From assembly GCA_031459855.1 (NCBI GenBank), contig JAVKHP010000004.1, positions 1 to 5,071 of the forward strand: a stretch of DNA of 5,071 nt, given 5' to 3'. Numbering within the stretch: position 1 is the stretch's first letter; every line of letters begins with the position of its first letter. Shown here one piece after another: positions 1 to 5,071 of the stretch. The DNA is from Armatimonadota bacterium. Lineage in GTDB: Bacteria; Sysuimicrobiota; Sysuimicrobiia; Sysuimicrobiales; Humicultoraceae. Position numbers and translations under genes: made by a program. Under the pieces are notes generated by a model, which was not told where the DNA came from, did no database searches, and saw only the letters and a list, made by a program, of their open reading frames with translations.

Positions 1-297
1 ACGTTGGGACGGGACTGGGACCGAATGGTGACGTTTTACCGGTACCCCCAGGAGCACTGGCGGCACCTGCGGACCGTCAACGTGGTGGAGTCCCCCTTTG
101 CGGCGCTGCGGCTACGGACGGATGCGGCCAAGCGGTTCAAGAAGGTGGAGCGGGCTGCGGCGGTGATCTGGAAGATGCTGATGGTGGCCCAGACGAGGTT
201 CCGGCGGCTGAACGCCCCGGAGCTGCTGGCCAAGGTTTACGTGGGGGTGCGGTACGAGGACGGGATCGAGGTCACCGGGAAGGAGGCCGCCGCCTGA
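1..297 (+). CDS. IS256-family (Mutator-type) transposase, C-terminal fragment
   Basis: This is the last 98 codons of a DDE transposase that catalyses cut-and-paste or copy-out transposition of its own element. The frame is open at base 1, so the start and the first two catalytic aspartates lie outside the window; the TTG at 4 is not a real start. Diagnostic family features are the YPQEHWRHLRT stretch (residues 15-25), NVVESPFAALRLRT (27-40) and RRLNAPELL (68-76), ending in a YVGVRYEDG motif (80-88). In the IS256 family the third catalytic acid is a Glu a few residues after this Asn, so Glu30 is the likely catalytic residue. The KRFKKVE..AAVIWKMLMVAQ segment (44-64) is typical of one subgroup of the family, from memory. 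No frameshift is seen here. It stops at TGA 295-297, converging on the regulator gene. Family assignment is firm; whether the whole element is intact cannot be judged. Confidence 0.93.
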   Translation, partial: TLGRDWDRMVTFYRYPQEHWRHLRTVNVVESPFAALRLRTDAAKRFKKVERAAAVIWKMLMVAQTRFRRLNAPELLAKVYVGVRYEDGIEVTGKEAAA

Positions 298-300
298 GTG

Positions 301-325
301 TTTACCCACTTTTTGACGGAACCCC
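301..325 (+). repeat. Putative right terminal inverted repeat (IRR) of the IS
   Basis: The stretch runs from a TTTACCCACTTTTTGACGG core to a run of four C at 322-325. It is markedly more AT-rich than its surroundings and starts three bases after the transposase stop codon, the usual place for an IS256-family end. Bases just outside (about 326-334) would be the target-site duplication. Assignment rests on position and on recalled resemblance to family ends; the left-end partner is not in view. Confidence 0.5.
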
Positions 326-341
326 GGGAGTCTGGGCTCCG
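317..341. other. Imperfect inverted repeat between the convergent genes
   Basis: CGGA-A-CCC (317-324) can pair with GGG-C-TCCG (334-341) around a 9-nt loop, giving a 7-bp stem with one mismatch. It lies between the ends of the transposase (297) and the regulator (346) and straddles the predicted IS boundary. No T-run follows it on either strand (the T-run at 310-314 precedes it on the + strand), so it is a poor intrinsic terminator. It may be a chance pairing or a weak structure at the 3' ends. Confidence 0.25.
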
Positions 342-345
342 CCAC

Positions 346-3300
346 TCAGCAAGAAAGTGACTGGTGGGGACGAGGGTGGTCAGGCCGGTGTTCCCTGGCG
401 ATGGCTTCGGCGAGGGCTGCGGTCTCGCGGCTCGGATCCACCTCCAGGTCGCGGCGCAACGACGCCACGCACTCCTGGTACAGGCGCAGCGCTTCCGCAC
501 GCCGACCGTGCTCCGCCAGGAGCACCATGAGCCGCCGGTAGACCTCTTCCCGCCAGGGGTCGAGGCGGAGGATCTCGCGCAGGTGCGCCTCGGCCTCCGC
601 TACCTGCCCCTGGGAGGCTTTAGCCTCCCCCAGCCGCTCCAGAACCCCGATGTACGCGATCCGCAGCCGCTCCCGTTCGAGAGTCGTCCAGGGTTCGTTG
701 GCCTCGTCGGGCAGGAGGTCTCCGCGGTAGATCCCTGCGGCGGTCTCCAGGGCCCGGAGGGCAGACTGGACGTCGCGGGCCCGGGCGGCGGCCGCCACGT
801 GAGCTTCGAACTCCTGGACGTCTGTGACCACCGCACCCGGCAGGATCCCGTACCGCCCTCGCTCCAGGACCAGGCACGCTTCCCCGGGACTGCCCTGGCC
901 CACCGCCCGCTTGGCGTTGCACCAGGCCACGTCCAGGCTGGACTTCGCGGATTCAGGAGGGAGGTGGGGCCACAGCGCTTCCAGCAGCGCCTCGCGGGGG
1001 ACCGGCTCGCGGGCGATCAGGAGGTAGGCGAACAACAGGCGATCCCGGCGGCGACGCCAGACCTTGTGGGAGAGGCACTCCTCGCCCCGCCACACTTCGA
1101 ACCCCCCGAGGAGCCGGACCCGCAGCTGCGGCCCGGGCGGCGCCACCGCGGGAAGCGCCAGGGAGCGGGCCAGGGCCCTCGCGTCCTCGATCGCGGCATC
1201 GAGCGTGATCCCCTCCCCAGCAGCCCGGGCGGCCTGGAGTGCGCCCGGGGCCGCGGCGGTCTCCGCCGCCCGCACCGGACGCGCGAGCTCGCCTTGCTCA
1301 AGGGGCGACTGTGGGGCGCCCAGTCGGGCACGTGCCGCAGCGGCCGCGCCCAGGAGCCGGGCCCCGGCGGCGCCTCCCGCCTGAAGGGCGACGGCGCCGA
1401 GGACCTCCAGGGACTGGACCAGGCCGAGCCGTTCATCCACCTCCTGGAAGAGGTCGAGGGCCTCGCGTGCGGCGGCCAGGGCCGATGCGGTGTCGCCCTC
1501 CCGCAGCGCCGCACGCGCCAGGATCAACTGGGAGCGACCGGCAGATCCCCGGGCCGCCAGGCGCCGCGAGATGGGCAGGCTCTCCAGGCTGCGCGCGCGG
1601 GCCAGCGCCGCGTTGCCGCGGGCCAGCGCGGCCAGCGCCAGCGTGTTGAGGCTGGCCGCCGTGCCGTAGGCGTCTCCCAGCGACCGGAAGCGCGCCACCG
1701 CATCCTGGGCCAGCGACTCCGCCGCGTCCCCGTCGCGGCGGTGCGCCGCCAGCACCCCTAGGCTGTCCAGCGCCAGGGCCGCGGCGCGGGTGAGGTTAGC
1801 CGCACGCGCCAGCTCGAGGCTCTCACGGCCCCACGCCTCCGCTCCCTCATAGTCGCCCTCCAGGCGGGCGACGATGCCCCGGATGAGCAGGGCGAAAGCG
1901 GTGAGTCCCGGATCGCCCACCGCGCGGCCGATCGACACACTCTCGTCCAGGGCCCGCCGCGCCGCCGCATACTCCGCCGTCCGGTACCGCACCACGGCCA
2001 GCGTGTTGAGGGCCGACGCCAGCCCTCTGCCGTCACCGAGGCGGCGGAAGAGCGCACTGCTCTCCTCGAGGGCCTGTTGGGCGCGGAGGTTGTCCCCGAC
2101 CTCCCAGGCCAGCTCGCCGGCCCAGTACAGGGCCTGGGCACGCAGCGTCTCGGGAACGGGCTGGCCCACCTCCCGGGCGTCTTGCCGCTGCAGCCAGCCT
2201 TCCAGCCACTGCCGCGCCTCAGTGGAGTGGATGTGGCCGGCCCACATCGGTCCCGCCGCAGCCACCGCGAGACGCAGCCCGCGGATCACGTCGCCACGCG
2301 CCTGCGCCCACTCCATGGCGGCCCGGATGTTGTCGTGCTGGGCCGCCACCGCCTGTACCGGGGCCGGGTCGCGAGGCCCTTCCAGCCCGTGGGCCCCCGA
2401 CTCCGCGATCCGGAGGTAACAGGCGAGGTGCCGGTCACGTACTGCCTCGGCTTCCCCCGACTCCAGCAGGCGGGCCTGGGCGTACTGACGGATCGTCTCC
2501 AGCAGGCGGTACGGCGCAGGACGCCCCGGTTCGACCACCAGCAGCGAGTGGTCCACCAACGCGGCGACCAGGTCGAGGATCCGGTCCTCCCTCACCGGCG
2601 GGCCGACGGCTACCTCCGCAGCGGCCTCGAAGGTGAAGGCGCCGGCGAAGACCCCCAGACGGCGCAGGACCGCCCGTTCGTCCTCCGACAGGAGGTTGTA
2701 GCTCCAGTCGATCACCGCCTGGAGCGTGCGGTGGCGTTCGGGCCAGGAGCGGCTGCTGCCGGTGAGCAGGCGGAAGCGGTCGCCCAGCCGCGCGGCGATC
2801 TGCTGGGGGGAGAGGATGGGGATCCGGGCCGCTGCCAGCTCGATCGCCAGCGGCACCCCGTCCAGCCGGACACAGATCTCCGCCACCGCCGCAGCGTTCT
2901 CCGGAGCCAGGGCGAAGGCTGGCACCAGGGCGCGGGCGCGCTCCAGGAAGAGCGCCACGGCGGGGATGCCCGCCAGCGCCTGCAGGTCCGGCACCTCCCC
3001 CGGCTCTGGCAGGCGGGGCACCGGCAGGGGTGGCACGGGGAAGTGGTGTTCCCAGGGCACGCGCAGCGCGATGCGGCTGGTCACGAGACAGGTCAGTCTC
3101 GCGCAGGGCGCCAGCAGGGCCGCCAGGTGCGGGGCGGCGGCGACGACCTGTTCGAAGTTGTCCAGGAGCAGCAAGGCGGCCCGGTCCTGGAGGTGGTCGC
3201 TCAGGGTGTCCAGCAGATCCACACCGCGGAGATCGCGCAGGCGCAACACCCGGGCGATCGCCGCCAGGACCCCCGCGGGGTCGCGCACCGGCGCCAGGTC

Positions 3301-3558
3301 CACGAACCAGGCGCCGTCAGGAAAGGCGTGCTCCACGCGCCGGGCGATCTCCAGGGCCAGCCGCGTCTTGCCGATGCCCGGGGGCCCGGTGAGGGTGAGG
3401 AGGCGGACCTGGGGCTGGGCCAAAAGCCGCGCCCCCGTGGCCACCTCTTCGTCGCGACCGATGAGGGGCCCGGGCTGGAGGGGAAGCACCGACCTGGGGA
3501 TCCCTCCAGTGCGCTTCCTGCGAGGCCTCCCTGCCGCCGACCGCCGTGCCTTGCGCAT
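346..3558 (-). CDS. STAND ATPase-TPR transcriptional regulator with C-terminal SARP-like wHTH-BTAD module
   Basis: A 1070-residue cytoplasmic transcription factor, probably ATP-controlled and ligand-sensing like MalT or AfsR. Domains in order: a basic N-terminal tail (1-23, about 9 Arg/Lys); a NB-ARC/STAND ATPase (about 24-300) with LIGRDEE entry (32-38), Walker A GPPGIGKT (58-65), Walker B LLLLDNFE (129-136), LVTSR sensor (158-162) and a GLPL-like LDGVPLAIELAAAR (232-245); a winged-helix-like arm ending in YRLLETIRQYA (350-360); a helical linker with the QHDNIRAAMEWA signature (407-418); TPR-type helical repeats (about 470-735), where ALNTLAVV (516-523) and SLNTLALA (636-643) mark two similar copies; an OmpR-like winged helix (about 811-910) with LLEALWPHLPPESAKSSL; and a BTAD (about 911-1056) with YRGDLLPDEANEPW and the closing LYQECVASLRRDLEVDP. 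All P-loop residues are present. The first ATG (3558-3556) has only a GGGAG abutting it and an in-frame TAG twelve codons upstream; GTG at 3489 (Val24) is an alternative start giving 1047 residues. The gene stands alone; its target and signal are unknown. Confidence 0.93.
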   Translation of the reverse strand: MRKARRSAAGRPRRKRTGGIPRSVLPLQPGPLIGRDEEVATGARLLAQPQVRLLTLTGPPGIGKTRLALEIARRVEHAFPDGAWFVDLAPVRDPAGVLAAIARVLRLRDLRGVDLLDTLSDHLQDRAALLLLDNFEQVVAAAPHLAALLAPCARLTCLVTSRIALRVPWEHHFPVPPLPVPRLPEPGEVPDLQALAGIPAVALFLERARALVPAFALAPENAAAVAEICVRLDGVPLAIELAAARIPILSPQQIAARLGDRFRLLTGSSRSWPERHRTLQAVIDWSYNLLSEDERAVLRRLGVFAGAFTFEAAAEVAVGPPVREDRILDLVAALVDHSLLVVEPGRPAPYRLLETIRQYAQARLLESGEAEAVRDRHLACYLRIAESGAHGLEGPRDPAPVQAVAAQHDNIRAAMEWAQARGDVIRGLRLAVAAAGPMWAGHIHSTEARQWLEGWLQRQDAREVGQPVPETLRAQALYWAGELAWEVGDNLRAQQALEESSALFRRLGDGRGLASALNTLAVVRYRTAEYAAARRALDESVSIGRAVGDPGLTAFALLIRGIVARLEGDYEGAEAWGRESLELARAANLTRAAALALDSLGVLAAHRRDGDAAESLAQDAVARFRSLGDAYGTAASLNTLALAALARGNAALARARSLESLPISRRLAARGSAGRSQLILARAALREGDTASALAAAREALDLFQEVDERLGLVQSLEVLGAVALQAGGAAGARLLGAAAAARARLGAPQSPLEQGELARPVRAAETAAAPGALQAARAAGEGITLDAAIEDARALARSLALPAVAPPGPQLRVRLLGGFEVWRGEECLSHKVWRRRRDRLLFAYLLIAREPVPREALLEALWPHLPPESAKSSLDVAWCNAKRAVGQGSPGEACLVLERGRYGILPGAVVTDVQEFEAHVAAAARARDVQSALRALETAAGIYRGDLLPDEANEPWTTLERERLRIAYIGVLERLGEAKASQGQVAEAEAHLREILRLDPWREEVYRRLMVLLAEHGRRAEALRLYQECVASLRRDLEVDPSRETAALAEAIAREHRPDHPRPHQSLSC

Positions 3559-3575
3559 CTCCCTGCCCGCCCGAT

Positions 3576-3600
3576 CCCGGCGAGGCTTCGCCTAGCCGGG
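3576..3600 (-). promoter_or_regulatory. Hairpin in the leader of the regulator gene
   Basis: CCCGGC (3576-3581) pairs with GCCGGG (3595-3600), and after one G/A mismatch AGGC (3583-3586) pairs with GCCT (3590-3593) around a 3-nt loop: ten base pairs, nine of them G-C. On the - strand it sits 17 nt before the ATG of the regulator and is followed by GC-rich sequence, not by a T-run, so it is not a classic terminator. It could limit ribosome access or stabilise the mRNA end. The structure is seen in the sequence; any role is inferred. Confidence 0.45.
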
Positions 3601-3645
3601 AAAGGATCCGGTGAAACTTTTCGGGCCCGTCGCAGGGTTTTCCCC

Positions 3646-3684
3646 CTGGACTCCCCGCGCGTTAGGGCTGGACTGCCCACGCGT
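3646..3684 (-). promoter_or_regulatory. Two 17-bp direct repeats with 22-bp period, candidate operator
   Basis: On the + strand CTGGACTCCCCGCGCGT (3646-3662) recurs as CTGGACTGCCCACGCGT (3668-3684), 15 of 17 bases identical and offset by exactly 22 bp, two turns of the helix. Known SARP regulators and OmpR-type winged helices such as PhoB bind direct repeats with about 11-bp (or 22-bp) periodicity. The repeats lie 88-126 bp upstream of a gene whose product carries such a DNA-binding module and overlap a possible -35 box. The repeat is a direct observation; autoregulation through it is inference. Confidence 0.45.
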
Positions 3685-3687
3685 CAA
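3659..3687 (-). promoter_or_regulatory. Weak candidate promoter for the regulator gene
   Basis: On the - strand TTGACG (3687-3682) matches five of six bases of the -35 consensus; 17 bp downstream is TAACGC (3664-3659), which matches the -10 consensus poorly. A poor -10 box would fit an activator-dependent promoter, and the direct repeats described for 3646-3684 fill the spacer. Transcription would start near 3650, leaving a leader of about 90 nt that includes the hairpin at 3576-3600. The call is tentative because single hexamer matches are common and the host sigma factors are unknown. Confidence 0.25.
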
Positions 3688-3736
3688 GGAGGATCGAGCG
3701 AGACGCCCCACCGCAGGCGGGCCATGCGTGACGGGC

Positions 3737-3770
3737 GCGCGGGAGCGGCACCGAAGTGCTGCTCCCGCGC
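3737..3770 (-). terminator. Strong UUCG-loop hairpin, probable terminator of the surface-protein gene
   Basis: The arms GCGCGGGAGC (3737-3746) and GCTCCCGCGC (3761-3770) are perfectly complementary; inside them GCAC (3748-3751) pairs with GTGC (3756-3759). Read on the - strand the loop is a C(UUCG)G tetraloop, an unusually stable type common in terminators, with one A/C mismatch between the two stems. It begins 63 nt after the stop codon at 3834-3836. No U-run follows on the - strand, which is common in GC-rich genomes, so it may be a U-less terminator or a 3'-end stabiliser. The UUCG loop arises only in the - strand transcript, matching the direction of the flanking genes. Confidence 0.6.
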
Positions 3771-3833
3771 TTGCCTCCAGGTCTTCAGCCTGCCGGCATG
3801 CTCCAGGGCCCGCCAGGCCGCCTCGGATCCCCG

Positions 3834-5071
3834 TCAGGGCGTGTAGCGGCCTTCGCCCGACTCCGCCCACTGGACCTCGGTCCCGGGCTGCACCGACGCC
3901 GGGCCTGCCCGCCCCACGGGCCGGGCGAGCACGCGGCCGGTCTGCGCCAGCCGTGCCCGGACCTGGGAGAAGACCTGTCGGCCGGCCAGGACGCGGGGCG
4001 GCTGCTCCGCCAGGCCCCGATTGCTCAGATAAACCCTGCCGAACCAGGTGATCTGCCACCCCGCCTCCATCTCCCAGGCGGTGTTCCACCCGGCGACCGC
4101 GCTGAAGTCCGGGGTCTGGTACTGGCTGGCCCCGCCCAGCCACCCGGGGGTGACAAGGATGCTCCACCGCGACTGCGACTGCCGGTGGAAGAGCAGGTAG
4201 GCCCGCAGCGGGAGGGTGGTGGAGACGTACGCGAGGCCGCTGTAGAGCGGACGGCGGCCCGTGGCCGACAGCCCCGTGATCGGTGCCGGCAGCGTCACGC
4301 CCTGGTTGCCGGGGTCCGGGACGGCGCTCACGTACTTGAGGGCCACCTCCCCGGGGCCTCCCGCACCGCTCTCGGCAAACACGACGAAGATGTACAGGTC
4401 CTCGGCGATGACCCCGCTGTCAACCGCCTGCCACTGGCCGGTAGGCGTGCTAATCAAACACACCGAGGCATCCGTCGCGTTCTTGGTCAAGACGTTTTGA
4501 TACGCAAAGGTGGTACGCCCCGCCGTCGCCCCCGACACGGTAAACGCGCGCGGCGAGAAACCGGAACCTCCGGCAAAGTCCAGGTTCTGCCCGGACACGT
4601 CCCCGTTGACCATCAGGTCCCGACGAACGAGTATGCGGTCCGGACAGGCGCCAGGAGAAGGGTAACGGAGGCCCAGCAGGTCGCGGACACCCGCCACCGT
4701 CGGGAAGAGGTCGAACGAGGCGCCATCGGGCAGGCCGCTATCGAAATCGCTGACCGTGATCACGGTGGCGCGGGAGTCACCGGTGCCGACGTTGCTCACC
4801 GTGCCCGTGACGTGGTAGGCCGTCGGCGGTGGCGTGTCGCCCTCGCAGGCCGCGCCGAGGGTCCGCAGTTCGGCCACGGTGGCCTGAGTGACCGTGACCT
4901 GGGCGACCTGGTCTCTCTCGATCACGCACACGTAGGCGAAGCCGTACCGCCCTGAGGAGTCCGTCACCTGGAAGGACGACCCGCTGAAGCGCTGCCAGGG
5001 GCCGTTGCCGTCCTGGTAGGCGGCCCAGGCGACACCCGGCCCAAGCGTCACAGTGACGGTGCCCCCTCCCC
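3834..5071 (-). CDS. Beta-rich, probably secreted or surface protein of unknown function, N-terminus missing
   Basis: I do not recognise a named family. The frame is open to the right edge: six codons (GGGTVT) precede the GTG at 5051, which therefore need not be the start, and the run GGGTVTVTLGPGVAW reads like the inside of a protein. The Gly run could be the linker after a lipoprotein cysteine or a domain boundary, but no signal peptide is visible. Numbering from the GTG, residues 1-70 form a beta-type unit (AYQDGNGPWQ at 11-20, GRYGFAYVC at 34-42) with Cys42 and Cys69; EGDTPPP (70-76) is a linker; 79-260 is another beta-rich region with Cys136 and Cys198; 265-345 is rich in Trp and Tyr (GWNTAWEMEAGWQITW, 321-336). 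The even number of cysteines and the low Lys content fit an exported protein. No catalytic motif, transmembrane helix or C-terminal anchor is seen. It ends TGA at 3836-3834, and the 275-bp gap to the regulator suggests a separate transcript. The reading frame itself is convincing; the function is unknown. Confidence 0.8.
   Translation of the reverse strand, partial: GGGTVTVTLGPGVAWAAYQDGNGPWQRFSGSSFQVTDSSGRYGFAYVCVIERDQVAQVTVTQATVAELRTLGAACEGDTPPPTAYHVTGTVSNVGTGDSRATVITVSDFDSGLPDGASFDLFPTVAGVRDLLGLRYPSPGACPDRILVRRDLMVNGDVSGQNLDFAGGSGFSPRAFTVSGATAGRTTFAYQNVLTKNATDASVCLISTPTGQWQAVDSGVIAEDLYIFVVFAESGAGGPGEVALKYVSAVPDPGNQGVTLPAPITGLSATGRRPLYSGLAYVSTTLPLRAYLLFHRQSQSRWSILVTPGWLGGASQYQTPDFSAVAGWNTAWEMEAGWQITWFGRVYLSNRGLAEQPPRVLAGRQVFSQVRARLAQTGRVLARPVGRAGPASVQPGTEVQWAESGEGRYTP

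Larger units (their letters stand above)
1..325 (+). mobile_element. Right end of an IS256-family insertion sequence
   Basis: The transposase stop at 297 is followed almost at once by a short, AT-richer stretch at 301-325 (TTTACCCACTTTTTGACGGA, then ACCCC). This has the look of an IS256-family terminal repeat: read from the outside in, it starts GGGGTTCCGTCAAAAAGTG. IS256-family elements carry imperfect inverted repeats of roughly 20-30 bp close to the transposase stop, and usually make 8-9 bp target duplications. The left end lies outside the window, so neither the repeat partner nor the duplication can be checked, and the exact outer boundary (about 323-326) is an estimate. Confidence 0.6.

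Noticed and set aside
298-345. Intrinsic terminator shared by the transposase and the regulator
   Set aside because: The only stem here is imperfect and its T-run lies on the wrong side for + strand transcripts and within the predicted IS end, so it is listed only as an inverted repeat.
364-1761. Long + strand open frame of 465 codons opposite the regulator
   Set aside because: It is the antisense of a gene with clear domain motifs; the translation is Arg/Gly/Pro/Gln-rich with no recognisable domain, as expected for a GC-rich shadow frame.
3633-3648. CAGGG...CCCTG inverted repeat
   Set aside because: Only five pairs, next to a run of C; expected often by chance at this GC content and partly overlapping the better-supported direct repeat.
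3685-3692. Perfect Shine-Dalgarno-like AAGGAGG on the + strand in the intergenic region
   Set aside because: No ATG, GTG or TTG follows at suitable distance, and no + strand gene with believable protein lies downstream.
3683-3725. Tiny - strand frame (ATG near 3725, 13 codons, MARLRWGVSLDPP) as a leader peptide
   Set aside because: It lies upstream of the candidate promoter, has no ribosome site, and carries no run of one amino acid that would suggest attenuation.
2077-3846. Long + strand open frame of 589 codons spanning the regulator's ATPase part and the intergenic region
   Set aside because: Composition is Arg/Gly/Gln/Pro-rich with no motifs, and it runs through the hairpins and direct repeats; the absence of stops comes from GC bias on the strand opposite a real gene.
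3592-4167. - strand frame of 191 codons overlapping the surface-protein gene end and the intergenic region
   Set aside because: Out of frame with the surface-protein gene, with Gly/Arg/Pro-rich composition and crossing the probable terminator hairpin.
3756-4955. + strand open frame of 399 codons opposite the surface-protein gene
   Set aside because: Low-complexity Arg/Gly/Pro/His-rich translation without motifs; the - strand frame has much more protein-like composition and runs past the window edge.

Overview
This is a GC-rich window from a bacterial chromosome. GC looks well over 65% by eye, and the antisense frames are open for hundreds of codons, as expected at that composition. It holds three protein-coding regions, two of them cut by the window edges, and no RNA genes or CRISPR array that I can see. 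The host cannot be fixed from the sequence. STAND-ATPase/TPR/BTAD regulators are common in Actinomycetota, Chloroflexota and related GC-rich lineages, and the surface protein vaguely recalls hypothetical proteins of Deinococcota or Chloroflexota. That is a weak recollection, not a search result.

Left edge (1-325): the C-terminal end of an IS256-family (Mutator-type) transposase on the + strand, followed by a short AT-richer stretch that looks like the right terminal inverted repeat of the element. The IS appears to end about 20 bp beyond the stop codon of the neighbouring regulator, so the two genes converge.

Centre (346-3558, - strand): one large regulator of 1070 residues. It has a P-loop STAND/NB-ARC-type ATPase, then a winged-helix-like linker, a TPR-rich superhelix, and a C-terminal OmpR-type winged helix followed by a bacterial transcriptional activation domain (BTAD). 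It is a signal-integrating transcription factor built like MalT or AfsR, but with the SARP-like DNA-binding module at the C-terminus instead of the N-terminus as in AfsR.

Intergenic 3559-3833 (275 bp): despite its size this is the most structured non-coding part. In the - strand direction it contains a perfect-armed hairpin with a UUCG loop (probable terminator of the upstream gene), a pair of 17-bp direct repeats with a 22-bp period overlapping a TTGACG box (candidate promoter/operator for the regulator), and a compact hairpin 17 nt before the regulator's start codon.

Right side (3834-5071, - strand): the C-terminal 411 codons of a gene that runs off the window. The product is a beta-rich, Trp/Tyr/Gly-rich protein with two cysteine pairs and no visible catalytic motif, probably secreted or surface-exposed. 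It lies upstream of the regulator in the same orientation. The gap and the hairpin between them argue for separate transcripts, so a functional link (for example the regulator responding to cell-surface conditions) is only speculation. I see no convincing sign of a wholly new system; the repeat/hairpin region in front of the regulator is the best lead.
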